DNA of 64,000 nt from Pseudomonas weihenstephanensis (GCF_001043055.1 NZ_JYLF01000001.1:310001-374000); one strand, 5' to 3'. Counted from the first letter of the stretch, positions 51,285 to 62,577 are shown. Notes: generated from the sequence alone by a model not told the origin. Made by a program: numbers and translations.

Positions 51285-53717
51285 TTAAAAATCCGCCTTG
51301 AGCGACATCACGAGGTTGCGTGGTTCACCGTAGAAATTACCGAACCCTTCGGTGCCGACGGTGGCGTAATAGCGCTTGTCGAGCAGATTGTTGCCGTTCA
51401 GTGCCACCGACCAGGTGTCGTCGATGCGATAGCCAATACGCCCGTTCCACACGGCATAACCCGCTTGGCTGATGTCGTTGCCGCTGATAGGGGATACGCG
51501 GTAGTTGCTGCTCTGAGCGTTAACCCCGGCGCCGACGGTCACGCGCTCCAGCGCGCCCGACAGTGCGTAATCGGCCCATACGCGTAGCAGGTGGCGCGGT
51601 ACATAGGCGTTGTAGGCCAGGCCATCCTGTTCAGGGTTGGCGTCTTCCAGCACTTTGGTCTGGGTGTAGGTGTAGCCGGCCAACACTTGCAGACGGTCAA
51701 TGACTTCTCCGCTGATTTCAGCCTCGAAACCTTGAGCACGGACCTTGCCGGAGTTGATCGAACAACTGCTGTCCGGGCACCGCGGATCGTCTTGGGCGGC
51801 GTCCTTTTGAACCGTGCGGAACAGGTTGAACGAGCTGTTCAAGCGCCCGTCGAGCCATTCGCCTTTGATCCCCAGTTCATAGCTTTGCCCGATCAGAGGT
51901 TTGAGGGTCGTGCCTGTCAAGGTGGCATAACCGCCTTGTGGGGTGAAAATGTCGGTGTAGCTGGCGTAAGTGGTGAGGTTGTCATTGAGGTCAAACAGCA
52001 CGGCGGCAAACGGGGTGACCTGCCCGGTCTCTTTGGCCTTGGCACTGAGAGGCGTGCCTTCGCCGCGCCAGTACGAGACCTGATGGCTGTCAGATGAGTA
52101 CCAACTGACGCGGCTGCCCAGCACCACAGTCAGCGGGTCGGCCAGTTTCAGTCGGGTGAGGGAGTAGGCGCCGTATTGCTGGATACGCATGTCCAGCGGG
52201 CCGCCTCGTGAGGCATTGGCCAAGTAATAGCTTTCGTCAGGGCGCGGCAAGTGGTGGTCCGGATTGAGTACGTTCTGACGCTGAGGCAACGCGGCCACGG
52301 CGTAGAAGTCATCTTTGTGGGAGCGGCTGGCATTGGCCCCCACGATCAGTTCGTGCTGTTGTCCGAAGGCATCAAATTTACCGTCTACGTACGCATCGAA
52401 CCCGTAATCGACCTGGTCGTAGTCATACGTGCTGCCCAGCATCAAGGTGTGAGTGGCGGTGGCGCCGACGGGCACCGAGCCACTGGGGAACGCGTACTCC
52501 ATGTTTTGTGTGTTTTTGGAGTAAACCCCGGCGACTTTCAGTGCCCAGTCGTCATTGAGCTGGTGCTTGAGGTCACCGAACACGGTGGTGCGTTTGCTGC
52601 GCTGGTTGTTCCATGCGGTATTCAGGCAAGTGGAACGTTTGAGTTTCAGGTCGCTGCCATCGGCATAGCGCGGCAGCCCACCCCAGCAGGGTGTGGCGTC
52701 GACGTCTTCATAGGCCAGGCCCAACCCCAGCGTGGTATCGGGGCTCAGGTCGAAGTCCAGAGCGCCGTAGTAGATCTGGTCTTTGCGCGCAGCCACGTCA
52801 TAAAAATACTGACGGGTCTGTTGCGTGACCACGGCGCGGCCACGCACGGTGCCAGACTCGTTCAACGGGCCGCCAGTGTCGACCTGGCCCCGGTAGTTGT
52901 CCCACGTGCCCGCAGAAAGCGACAGTTGCGTATGGGGCGTGTAATCGCCACGTTTGCGCACAAAGTTGATCCCGCCTGCCGTGCCGCCCGCGCCTTTCAT
53001 CATGCCAGCGGCGCCACGCAACACTTCCACCCGGTCATAGATGGCCATGTCGCTGTTGAAACTGTCGGCTTGCACGTAGCTGCTGCCGATGTCCAATGGC
53101 ACACCGTCGTATTGGTACTGCCCGGTCATGCGGAACCCGCGCGAATAGAAATACTTGCCGCCCATGGGCGAGTCGTACACGGTGATGCCCGGTGTTTTTT
53201 TCATCACCTGCTCAATGGTGTTGAGGTTCTGGTCGTCCAGCATTTTGCGGGTGATGACCGTGACTGATTGCGGGGTCTCCTTGAGGCTGTGGGACCCCTT
53301 GCCGATGGTCACTGCCTGTGCGGTGTAAGAGCCGGAGCCTTCAGTGGTGGCGTCTCGGTGTTGCTCGACGATGTGGGTGAGGCCCAGTTGCAGCGCCTCG
53401 CCGTTTTGCGGGGCGGGTTCGACGCTGAAGTCACCTTGCTCTGTAATGCGCAATTGCAGGCCGCTGCCGCTAAGCGCGGTGTCCATCGCCTGTTCGGCAG
53501 ACATGTGCCCCATTACCGCTGGCGCCTGTTTACCCTGCACGAGGGTGGGTTGCAGCGAGATGATCTTGCCGCTCTGGCTGGCGATGGCATTGAGCGTATT
53601 GGCCAGCGGGCCAGACTTGAGATTGAAGCTCAGGTCTTGCGCCTGAAGCGCGGCTGAGTTGGCCAGCGTTGCCAGGGCAACAGCGACAGTTAGGGCATGG
53701 GGCCACGGATTGAGCAC
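51285..53717 (-). CDS. TonB-dependent siderophore receptor with signalling (STN) domain
   Basis: An 810-residue outer-membrane receptor. A signal peptide ends LQAQ, then an STN signalling domain (about 28-95, FNLKSGPLANTLNAIASQSG) that contacts a FecR-type anti-sigma factor. A plug domain follows with KETPQSVTVITRKMLDDQN and RVEVLRGAAGMMKGAGGTAGG, then a 22-strand barrel ending in the C-terminal Phe (SLKADF). The start is GTG with AGGAGA six bases upstream; an earlier in-frame ATG lacks a ribosome site. It is the last gene of the sigma/anti-sigma/receptor cassette. The ligand is unknown; it is ferric-siderophore by type. Confidence 0.93.
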   Translation of the reverse strand: MLNPWPHALTVAVALATLANSAALQAQDLSFNLKSGPLANTLNAIASQSGKIISLQPTLVQGKQAPAVMGHMSAEQAMDTALSGSGLQLRITEQGDFSVEPAPQNGEALQLGLTHIVEQHRDATTEGSGSYTAQAVTIGKGSHSLKETPQSVTVITRKMLDDQNLNTIEQVMKKTPGITVYDSPMGGKYFYSRGFRMTGQYQYDGVPLDIGSSYVQADSFNSDMAIYDRVEVLRGAAGMMKGAGGTAGGINFVRKRGDYTPHTQLSLSAGTWDNYRGQVDTGGPLNESGTVRGRAVVTQQTRQYFYDVAARKDQIYYGALDFDLSPDTTLGLGLAYEDVDATPCWGGLPRYADGSDLKLKRSTCLNTAWNNQRSKRTTVFGDLKHQLNDDWALKVAGVYSKNTQNMEYAFPSGSVPVGATATHTLMLGSTYDYDQVDYGFDAYVDGKFDAFGQQHELIVGANASRSHKDDFYAVAALPQRQNVLNPDHHLPRPDESYYLANASRGGPLDMRIQQYGAYSLTRLKLADPLTVVLGSRVSWYSSDSHQVSYWRGEGTPLSAKAKETGQVTPFAAVLFDLNDNLTTYASYTDIFTPQGGYATLTGTTLKPLIGQSYELGIKGEWLDGRLNSSFNLFRTVQKDAAQDDPRCPDSSCSINSGKVRAQGFEAEISGEVIDRLQVLAGYTYTQTKVLEDANPEQDGLAYNAYVPRHLLRVWADYALSGALERVTVGAGVNAQSSNYRVSPISGNDISQAGYAVWNGRIGYRIDDTWSVALNGNNLLDKRYYATVGTEGFGNFYGEPRNLVMSLKADF

Positions 53718-53815
53718 GGCATTCTCCTGATCGTGTGCAAGTGTCAGGAGATAGGTGGGATGAGAAATGAAAACCGGACACAAATAAGATTAATTTTCAA
53801 AAAGAGACCGCCCGC

Positions 53816-54784
53816 TCATTTGGCGCTGATCACTGTCAGCCACGGGCTGTAATGGTCCACGCGGATCGCAAGGGTGTGTGCCAGTGCCGTGAAGGCGCGT
53901 TGCGGATCATTGAGCGGGTACACGCCTTGTACGCGCAAGTTGCGCACCTCGGGCGCCACGCGCACATAACCCCGGGTATAGGGCCGCAGCGCATCGATCA
54001 CGTATTCAAGCGAATCATCCAGCACATTGAGCCGGCCGCTCTGCCAGTCGGCACGCTGGCGTTGTTCGCCGGGTAGCCGACTGATGCGGTCGGTGTAGAG
54101 CAGCGCGCTCTGACCTTCTTGCACATTCAGCACGGTGCCGTTGAACAGTCGTGCTTCAATGCTGTGCTCAAGCACGACCACACGGCTGGCGCCAGGCTCT
54201 TGAGCCACCAGAAAGCGCGTCCCCAGGGCGCGGATTTCGCCTTGCGCGGTGCGCACACGCAACGGGCGATGCACATCAGGCGCAACCTGGATCACCAGTT
54301 GGCCGTGGCGCAGAATCACCAGCCTTTGCGTGGCATCGAATTGCAGGTCGACCGCGCTGTTGGCATCGAGACTCAGCTGGCTGCCATCCGCCAGGGTGTA
54401 ATCCTGTCGCTGAGCACGGCCCGTCGACAGGTCCGCCAGCAGCGAATCCCCCACCGGGCTGCGGGCGCCCACCCATAACCCGCCACCGAGCAACCCCAGG
54501 CCCGCGATCACGCGCAAAGCATCGCGGCGCGAGCTGTGGGGTTGCAGCAGTAACTGACGCGCCTCGCCCGCCTGGCCGGGTACGCGTTTATCCAGTGCGC
54601 GTACGGTGTTGAACGCGCCGCCCAGGCGATCGTGCAGCAGCGTCCAGGCTTGCTGGTGGGTCGGGTCTTGGCTTAGCCACTGGTTAAAGCGTGCTTGCAG
54701 TGCAGCATTTGGCGTGCCTGCGCGCAGCTTGACCATCCAGTCAATCGCCTGCTCGTTGACAGGGTCCAGCGCTGGCTTGCTCAT
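53816..54784 (-). CDS. FecR-type anti-sigma factor / sigma regulator
   Basis: A 322-residue inner-membrane protein. The N-terminal cytoplasmic part has the DUF4880-like segment EQAIDWMVKLRAGTP and DPTHQQAWTLL, which binds the sigma factor. One membrane span follows at about residues 100-120 (ALRVIAGLGLLGGGLWVGA). The periplasmic FecR domain has DYTLADGSQLSLDANSAVDL and VVLEHSIEARLFNG. It overlaps the sigma gene by four bases (ATGA), so synthesis of the two is coupled. It relays receptor occupancy from the STN domain to the sigma factor. Confidence 0.93.
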   Translation of the reverse strand: MSKPALDPVNEQAIDWMVKLRAGTPNAALQARFNQWLSQDPTHQQAWTLLHDRLGGAFNTVRALDKRVPGQAGEARQLLLQPHSSRRDALRVIAGLGLLGGGLWVGARSPVGDSLLADLSTGRAQRQDYTLADGSQLSLDANSAVDLQFDATQRLVILRHGQLVIQVAPDVHRPLRVRTAQGEIRALGTRFLVAQEPGASRVVVLEHSIEARLFNGTVLNVQEGQSALLYTDRISRLPGEQRQRADWQSGRLNVLDDSLEYVIDALRPYTRGYVRVAPEVRNLRVQGVYPLNDPQRAFTALAHTLAIRVDHYSPWLTVISAK

Positions 54785-55287
54785 ACGCCCAAATCGCTCA
54801 AGTAACACTGGCGCAGGGCTTGTTTCATGTAGCGACTGACGGTGCGCTGCGACAAACCCAATTTTTGTGCAATCGCTACATAGCTCAAGCCGTCGAGCTG
54901 GCTGTATAGGAAGGTGGCCTTGACGATCATGGGCAAGCCGTCGAGGGCGCGGTCGATGGCGATGAGTGCTTCTGTCAGTTGCCATTGTTCTTCGGGGGAG
55001 GGCGCCACGGCTTCGGGCAATAGGGCCAGCCGTTCCAGATACGCCAACTCCAGCTTGCGCCGCCGGTGGCGATCGAAGATAAGCCGCCGCGCAATGGTCG
55101 ACAGGTACGCACGAGGTTGCTCGATGGTGTCAGGGTCGACTTGGGCCGCCAGCAACTGGCAAAACGTATCCGCCGCCGTGTCCTGCGCATCGGCATGGTT
55201 GCGCAAGCGTCGCTGAATATGTTGCAGCAGCCAGCGATGGTGATCGCTGAAAAAGAAACCCAGCTTGCTGGTTGGGAGAGATTGCAC
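54781..55287 (-). CDS. ECF sigma factor of the FecI type
   Basis: A 168-residue iron-starvation type sigma factor. Region 2 contains LLQHIQRRLRNHADAQDTAADTF, and region 4 has LDGLSYVAIAQKLGLSQRTVSRYMKQAL with a helix-turn-helix. The start is GTG (then QSLPTSK) with a GGAAAG ribosome site about 9 bases upstream; the open frame upstream adds about 55 residues that are not family-like. A Fur-type box lies just before it, so iron repression is likely. It is expected to direct transcription of the receptor gene in this cassette. Confidence 0.93.
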   Translation of the reverse strand: MQSLPTSKLGFFFSDHHRWLLQHIQRRLRNHADAQDTAADTFCQLLAAQVDPDTIEQPRAYLSTIARRLIFDRHRRRKLELAYLERLALLPEAVAPSPEEQWQLTEALIAIDRALDGLPMIVKATFLYSQLDGLSYVAIAQKLGLSQRTVSRYMKQALRQCYLSDLGV

Positions 55288-55310
55288 CGGTCGGCTTTCC
55301 AGAGGTGAGT

Positions 55311-55332
55311 GCGAATAGTTCTCAATATTAGC
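55311..55332 (-). promoter_or_regulatory. Fur-type box before the FecI-like gene
   Basis: Read on the minus strand, the 22 bases contain TAATATTGAGAACTATTC, close to the A/T-rich GATAATGATAATCATTATC consensus with its central GAGAA. It is placed 24-45 bases upstream of the sigma start codon, as in other iron-starvation sigma genes. No exact match was required or found. Confidence 0.65.
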
Positions 55333-55469
55333 GGCGAGATGATGGCTACTGCAATCTCTGGTTACGTGCAGGTGCGAGTGGCGCGAGTGAGCTGTGAATG
55401 GTGGCGTGGCGAGGAGGCGGGCATAATCGTCGGCTGAAATTGTCTGCAACATCTGATCTGGAGTCGTTC

Positions 55470-55865
55470 ATGAAACTATCGGCTTTCACCACTTTGGTCC
55501 TGACCGTCACGCTCGGCATTTTCAGTGCCGCGGCCGCGGCGGCGGGTGATGCCGACGCAGGTGGCAAGTTGTTCACCAAAACCTGCGGGGGGTGCCACAG
55601 CATCGGGCCGGGTGCGCGAGGGGGGTTCGGTCCTCAGCTCAATGGCGTGATCGGACGCACTGCCGGGATCACGCCGGGTTATCAATACTCGGACGCGATG
55701 AAGAACTCAGGCGTGGTCTGGAGCCGCGAAAAGCTGGCCGCCTATATTGAGGCGCCGAAAAAAGTCGTGAGCGGTACGCGCATGATTTTCTGGGGCATCA
55801 GCGATCCGCAGAAGATCGACGATCTGCTGGCCTATATCGCGACCTTTCAGGACACCGATCACTGA
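55470..55865 (+). CDS. Class I c-type cytochrome, periplasmic
   Basis: A 131-residue single-heme protein. A signal peptide ends AAAAAA before GDADAGG. The heme motif is CGGCH (Cys39, Cys42, His43), and Met105 in SGTRMIFWGI is the expected second iron ligand. The family is mitochondrial cytochrome c-like / c2-like (YQYSDAMKNSGVVWSREKLAAYI) rather than the c551 type. It probably carries electrons to an oxidase or dehydrogenase. The gene ends seven bases inside the convergent small gene on the other strand. Confidence 0.93.
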   Translation: MKLSAFTTLVLTVTLGIFSAAAAAAGDADAGGKLFTKTCGGCHSIGPGARGGFGPQLNGVIGRTAGITPGYQYSDAMKNSGVVWSREKLAAYIEAPKKVVSGTRMIFWGISDPQKIDDLLAYIATFQDTDH

Positions 55866-56188
55866 ATGTCTTTGAGGTAGTCTTTGAGCTGCTCCAGCGG
55901 GGTGTTCAGTTCGGCCAGCGTTTGCGCGTGCTGGAACGCACAGGCCAGCTTGTACAGCTCGCGGCCCAAGGGCTTTTCGGCACCGCCCAACGCGTTTAAT
56001 GCCTGCCTCAGGCACTCAGCGACTTTGTGCTGAATGCCTGCGATATCGCCGTTACGCACCAGTAAGGCGAAGAGTTCGCGTTGATAGTCAGCCATCACAT
56101 AATCGTCACGCAGCACCGGGCTATGACCGTCCGTCTCGTGCACCAGCTTGAGAGAGAAAAGCGCAACTGCCTCCAGCGACGATTCCAT
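55859..56188 (-). CDS. Small conserved-looking cytoplasmic protein of unknown function
   Basis: A 109-residue soluble, helical protein with heptad-like leucines (FALLVRNGDIAGIQHKVAECL, LGRELYKLACAFQHAQTLAEL). There is no signal peptide. The ATG has an AGGAACC ribosome site about 9 bases upstream; earlier in-frame starts run into the tRNA leader region and are rejected. Its 3' end overlaps the cytochrome gene by seven bases. I do not recognise the family. Confidence 0.72.
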   Translation of the reverse strand: MESSLEAVALFSLKLVHETDGHSPVLRDDYVMADYQRELFALLVRNGDIAGIQHKVAECLRQALNALGGAEKPLGRELYKLACAFQHAQTLAELNTPLEQLKDYLKDIQ

Positions 56189-56247
56189 GCGATAGGTTCC
56201 TGTGAGTGGGTGCCAAGCGAGCGAATTCACTTTTTGACAGGCGAAAA

Positions 56248-56276
56248 AAAAGACCTTGAATTTCAAGGTCTTTTTT
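56248..56276 (-). terminator. Terminator after tRNA-Leu
   Basis: AAAGACCTTGA pairs with TCAAGGTCTTT around a tiny loop, with A and T runs on either side. It lies right after the tRNA 3' end on the minus strand. Confidence 0.85.
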
Positions 56277-56281
56277 TAAGA

Positions 56282-56366
56282 TGGTGCCCCGAGGGAGACT
56301 CGAACTCCCACTTCTTGCGAAAACGGATTTTGAATCCGCCGCGTCTACCAATTCCGCCATCAGGGC
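56282..56366 (-). tRNA. tRNA-Leu, anticodon CAA
   Basis: 85 nt including an encoded CCA. The acceptor stem GCCCTGA pairs with TCGGGGC, the D arm is GGCGGAATTGGTAGACGC, and the anticodon loop TTCAAAA sits on a GCGGA/TCCGT stem. A long class II variable arm is present, and the T arm has GTTCGAGTC. The anticodon CAA reads UUG codons. It lies just upstream of queA on the opposite strand, as in other pseudomonads. Confidence 0.96.
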
Positions 56367-56472
56367 TCAATGGCGGCGAAGTATAGAGATGAGTTTTAGG
56401 TCGGTCAACAACTTATTGGTCTATTTTTACTAAGTCCGTTAAACTCCCCGGCCCTGCTAGACGAAACCTATC

Positions 56473-58661
<2,189 letters not shown>

Positions 58662-58703
58662 TTTTCGGACCCTAAGAAACACTTTTTGCAACTGGAGTGC
58701 TTA

Positions 58704-59039
58704 ATGAGCTTTTTCATCTCTCCCGCTTTCGCGGACGCTGCTGCACCTGCTGCTGGCCCAGCCGGTACTGGTTTTGAGTGGATTTTCCTGGTCGGCTTCC
58801 TGGTCATCTTCTACCTGATGATCTGGCGTCCACAGGCCAAGCGCGCCAAAGAGCAGAAAGCCCTGTTGGGTAACCTGCAAAAAGGCGACGAAGTTGTAAC
58901 CACTGGCGGTATCGCCGGCAAAATCACCAAAGTCACTGATGCTTTTGTTGTGATCGAAGTGTCTGACACTGTCGAGCTGAAAATTCAGAAGGGCGCTGTA
59001 GCCGCCACGCTGCCTAAAGGCACGCTGAAAGCGATCTAA
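58704..59039 (+). CDS. yajC: Preprotein translocase subunit YajC
   Basis: A 111-residue single-span inner-membrane protein that associates with SecDF. The N-terminus MSFFISPAFADA is followed by the membrane span (about 24-46, WIFLVGFLVIFYLMIWRPQ) and a small cytoplasmic domain (NLQKGDEVVTTGGIAGKI). The ATG has a TGGAG ribosome site; an in-frame TTG-type start six codons earlier is rejected. First of yajC-secD-secF. Confidence 0.95.
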   Translation: MSFFISPAFADAAAPAAGPAGTGFEWIFLVGFLVIFYLMIWRPQAKRAKEQKALLGNLQKGDEVVTTGGIAGKITKVTDAFVVIEVSDTVELKIQKGAVAATLPKGTLKAI

Positions 59040-59062
59040 AGTTTCAACTTTTAACAATCGAC

Positions 59063-59081
59063 GGGGCGCGCAAGGCGCCCC
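59063..59081 (+). repeat. Hairpin between yajC and secD
   Basis: GGGGCGC pairs perfectly with GCGCCCC around the loop GCAAG. There is no T run, so it is not an ordinary terminator. It may stabilise the yajC transcript end or tune secD expression; this is inference. Confidence 0.5.
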
Positions 59082-59106
59082 GCGTTCTAAGCGGGCGGCG
59101 TGATTG

Positions 59107-60975
59107 ATGCTGAACAAATACCCTCTGTGGAAATACGTACTGATCCTGGCGGTGCTGGCGATCGGTTTTATTTATTCCGCTCCCAATCTCTACCCGGATG
59201 ATCCGGCTATTCAGGTGTCTGGCGCGAGCACGGCACTGCAAGTGACCGACGCTGATCTGGAGCGTGCGAGCAAAGCGCTCAAGGATGCCGGCATTGCTGT
59301 GAAAGGCGCCACGTTGGCAGCCAACGGCAAAGGCGGTTTGTTGCGTCTGGCGAGCAAAGACGACCAGTTGCCAGCAAAAGACGTGGTGCGCAAGGCCTTG
59401 GGTGACGACTACGTCGTAGCGCTCAACCTGGCTCAGACCACGCCACAATGGCTGCGTAACCTGGGTGCTCACCCAATGAAGCTGGGTCTGGACTTGTCGG
59501 GTGGTGTGCACTTCCTGCTGGAAGTCGACATGGACAAGGCCGTCGACGCGCGCATGAAAGTGTACGAAAGCGACGTCAAAAGCCTGTTGCGTAAAGACAA
59601 GCTGCGTTATCGCAGTCTGCCGCAGCTCAATGGTGCCATTCAGTTGGGTTTTGCTGATGAAGCAACCCGTGAGCAAGCGCGTAGCCTGATTCGCAAGAAC
59701 TTCAATGACTTCGACATTGCCGCTGCGGATCTGAACGGTCAGCCGGTGCTGCGTCTGGCGATGACCCCGGCCAAGCTGGCGGAAATCCGTGAATATTCCA
59801 TCAAGCAAAACCTGACAACCGTCCGTAACCGGGTTAACGAGTTGGGTGTTGCCGAGCCTCTGGTTCAGCGTCAGGGTGCCAACCGCATCGTGGTTGAGCT
59901 GCCGGGCGTGCAAGACACCGCCGAAGCCAAGCGTATCCTGGGCAAGACGGCCAACCTTGAGTTCCGTCTGGCCGCAGAGCCGGGCGCATCCAAAGCCACT
60001 TCCGAGACGTTCGAGTTCCGTGAGGGCAATCGTGCTTCCGCGCAAATCGAGCGTGGCTTGATCATCACGGGTGATCAGGTAACCGATGCACAAGCGGGTT
60101 TTGACGAGCACGGCCGACCACAGGTGAACATCAAGCTTGATGGTCATGGTGGCGAGTTGATGAGCCGTTCCACTCGCAGCAACGTCGGTCGCAGCATGGC
60201 GGTTATCTTCATCGAGCAGAAGCCGGTGACGACCTACACCAAGCAAGTGGTTGACGGTGTTGAGAAGGAAGTGCCGGTTCAGACCTTCAAGGAAGAGAAA
60301 AAGATCATCAGCCTGGCGACCATTCAGTCGCCGCTGGGCAGCCAGTTCCGGATTACCGGTCTCAATGGCCAGGGTGAAGCGTCCGAGTTGGCACTGCTGC
60401 TGCGTGCCGGTGGTCTGGCGGCACCGATGTACTTTGCGGAAGAGCGCACCATTGGTCCGAGCCTGGGTGCTGACAACATCACCAAAGGTGTTGATGCATC
60501 GCTGTGGGGCATGCTGTTTGTGTCCATCTTCATCATCGCCATCTACCGCTTCTTCGGTGTGATCGCCACGGTGGCGTTGGCAGGCAACATGGTCTTGCTG
60601 CTGGCGCTGATGTCGTTGTTGGGCGCTACCCTGACCCTGCCGGGTATCGCGGGTATCGTATTGACGATGGGTATGGCGGTTGACGCCAACGTGCTGATCT
60701 TCTCGCGTATTCGTGAGGAAATCGCCAATGGCATGACACCGCAGCGGGCGATCAATGAAGGCTTCAATCGTGCATTCACGGCGATTATCGACTCCAACCT
60801 GACAACCCTGTTGGTCGGCGGGATTCTGTTTGCCATGGGTACCGGGCCGGTCAAAGGCTTTGCGGTGACCATGTCTCTGGGGATCTTTACCTCGATGTTC
60901 ACGGCCATCATGGTGACCCGCGCAATGGTCAACCTGGTTTACGGCGGTCGGGACTTCAAGAAGTTGTGGATTTAA
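59107..60975 (+). CDS. secD: Protein translocase subunit SecD
   Basis: Membrane component that uses the proton motive force to finish protein export from the SecYEG channel. The 622-residue protein has an N-terminal span, a large periplasmic part with LGLDLSGGVHFLLEVDMDKA, and a C-terminal RND-like membrane domain with six spans in total, including GMAVDANVLIFSRIREEIANG. It starts at ATG; a TTG one codon earlier is equally open. Nine bases separate it from secF. Confidence 0.97.
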   Translation: MLNKYPLWKYVLILAVLAIGFIYSAPNLYPDDPAIQVSGASTALQVTDADLERASKALKDAGIAVKGATLAANGKGGLLRLASKDDQLPAKDVVRKALGDDYVVALNLAQTTPQWLRNLGAHPMKLGLDLSGGVHFLLEVDMDKAVDARMKVYESDVKSLLRKDKLRYRSLPQLNGAIQLGFADEATREQARSLIRKNFNDFDIAAADLNGQPVLRLAMTPAKLAEIREYSIKQNLTTVRNRVNELGVAEPLVQRQGANRIVVELPGVQDTAEAKRILGKTANLEFRLAAEPGASKATSETFEFREGNRASAQIERGLIITGDQVTDAQAGFDEHGRPQVNIKLDGHGGELMSRSTRSNVGRSMAVIFIEQKPVTTYTKQVVDGVEKEVPVQTFKEEKKIISLATIQSPLGSQFRITGLNGQGEASELALLLRAGGLAAPMYFAEERTIGPSLGADNITKGVDASLWGMLFVSIFIIAIYRFFGVIATVALAGNMVLLLALMSLLGATLTLPGIAGIVLTMGMAVDANVLIFSRIREEIANGMTPQRAINEGFNRAFTAIIDSNLTTLLVGGILFAMGTGPVKGFAVTMSLGIFTSMFTAIMVTRAMVNLVYGGRDFKKLWI

Positions 60976-60984
60976 GGGGCTGCC

Positions 60985-61899
60985 ATGTTACGTACAATCA
61001 ACTTCATGGGCGTTCGCAACGTTGCGTTCGGCGTCACTGTGCTGCTTACCGTGCTGGCCTTGTTCAGCATGTTTCACAAGGGCATGAACTACGGCCTGGA
61101 CTTCACCGGCGGTACGCTCATCGAGCTGACCTACGAGAAGCCGGCTGATTTAACCAAGGTGCGAACCGAACTGGCCTCGGCCGGTTTCCACGATGCAGTG
61201 GTGCAGAGCTTTGGCGCTACGACCGACTTGCTGGTGCGTATGCCGGGCGACGATCCGTTGCTGGGCAACAAGGTGGCTGCTGCGCTGGGGCAGGCAGATA
61301 CCGCCAACCCGGCCGTTATCAAGCGTGTCGAGTTCGTAGGCCCGCAAGTGGGTGAAGAGCTGCGCGATCAGGGCGGTCTCGGCATGCTGATGGCGCTGGG
61401 CGGCATCATGCTTTACCTGGCTTTTCGCTTTCAGTGGAAATTCGCCGTCGGCGCCATTGTTTCGTTGGTGCACGATGTGATCGTGACGATGGGTGTGCTG
61501 TCGTTCTTCCAGATCACCTTCGACCTGACGGTGTTGGCGGCGGTGCTGGCGATCATCGGTTACTCGCTTAACGACACCATCGTGGTGTTTGACCGAGTGC
61601 GAGAGAACTTCCGTGTGCTGCGCAAGGCCAGCCTGATCGAGAACATCAATATCTCGACCACGCAAACCCTGCTGCGCACCATGGCGACGTCGATCTCCAC
61701 CTTGCTGGCAATTGCAGCGCTGCTGATCTTTGGTGGCGACAACCTGTGGGGCTTCTCGATTGCCTTGTTTGTGGGGGTATTGGCGGGTACTTACTCTTCG
61801 ATCTATATCGCCAACGTGGTGCTGATCTGGCTGAACCTCAACAGTGAGGATCTGATTCCTCCTGCGGCGAGCGAAAAGGAAATCGACGACCGTCCATGA
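60985..61899 (+). CDS. secF: Protein translocase subunit SecF
   Basis: Partner of SecD. The 304-residue protein has the N-terminal span, the periplasmic start GLDFTGGTLIELTYEKP, and the membrane half with GYSLNDTIVVFDRVRENFR, where the aspartates support proton-driven movement. A strong terminator ends the operon 28 bases after its stop. Confidence 0.97.
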   Translation: MLRTINFMGVRNVAFGVTVLLTVLALFSMFHKGMNYGLDFTGGTLIELTYEKPADLTKVRTELASAGFHDAVVQSFGATTDLLVRMPGDDPLLGNKVAAALGQADTANPAVIKRVEFVGPQVGEELRDQGGLGMLMALGGIMLYLAFRFQWKFAVGAIVSLVHDVIVTMGVLSFFQITFDLTVLAAVLAIIGYSLNDTIVVFDRVRENFRVLRKASLIENINISTTQTLLRTMATSISTLLAIAALLIFGGDNLWGFSIALFVGVLAGTYSSIYIANVVLIWLNLNSEDLIPPAASEKEIDDRP

Positions 61900-61926
61900 C
61901 GGTGAGTTGATTCCTGGTGATCACCT

Positions 61927-61960
61927 AAAAGGCGCGAGTATTGAACTCGCGCCTTTTTTT
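61927..61960 (+). terminator. Terminator after secF
   Basis: AAAAGGCGCGAG pairs with CTCGCGCCTTTT around a seven-base loop, followed by a T run. It ends the yajC-secD-secF unit. Confidence 0.93.
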
Positions 61961-62020
61961 ATGCTCCAAGGCTGGGATTAGCGTGGGATTGTTCCTACGT
62001 AGGATGGTCTGGAGGTTCGC

Positions 62021-62560
62021 GTGAACAAATCTTTGCTGGTAGGTGCTGTTTTGGGTGCTGTCGGTGTCACTGCCGGTGGTGCTGTTGCCACTTACAGCTT
62101 GGTTAAAGCCCCGGAGTCTGCGCAGGTGCTGGCTGTTCAGCCGGTCAAGCAACAGATTAAAACGCCGCGTGAAGTGTGCAAGGACGTGACCGTTACACGT
62201 CGGGCGGCGGTCAAGGATGAGCACCAAATCGTCGGTAGCGTGATTGGTGCGGTGGCGGGTGGTCTTTTGGGTAACCAGGTCGGTGGCGGTAGCGGCAAGA
62301 AGATTGCGACCGTTGCGGGTGCAGTAGGCGGGGGTTATGCCGGTAACAAGGTGCAAGAAGGCATGCAGAACCGTGATACCTACACCACGACGCAAACGCG
62401 CTGTAATACCGTTAACGACATCAGTGACAAAGTGGTCGGTTACGACGTGCGTTATTCGCTGGATGGCAAGGAAGGCAAGGTGCGTATGGATCACGAGCCG
62501 GGCAGTTCAATCCCGGTGGGTAAAGATGGCAATTTGATTCTTGGGCAGAGCCCGCAATAA
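62021..62560 (+). CDS. Glycine-zipper 2TM outer-membrane-type protein
   Basis: A 179-residue envelope protein of the glycine zipper 2TM / Rickettsia 17-kDa antigen group. There is an N-terminal hydrophobic export segment (LLVGAVLGAVGVTAGGAVATY) without a lipobox Cys. The glycine zipper IVGSVIGAVAGGLLGNQVGGG and IATVAGAVGGGYAGNKVQEGM form the core, followed by TRCNTVNDISDKVVGYDVRY. The start is GTG with GGAGG about 8 bases upstream. The function is unknown; relatives are linked to envelope integrity. Confidence 0.88.
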   Translation: MNKSLLVGAVLGAVGVTAGGAVATYSLVKAPESAQVLAVQPVKQQIKTPREVCKDVTVTRRAAVKDEHQIVGSVIGAVAGGLLGNQVGGGSGKKIATVAGAVGGGYAGNKVQEGMQNRDTYTTTQTRCNTVNDISDKVVGYDVRYSLDGKEGKVRMDHEPGSSIPVGKDGNLILGQSPQ

Positions 62561-62577
62561 ATTTGGCCTGTTGATTC

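Noticed and set aside
52251..53267. A 338-codon plus-strand frame within the TonB-receptor gene.
   Set aside because: It is antisense to a complete receptor and its composition is unlike a real protein.
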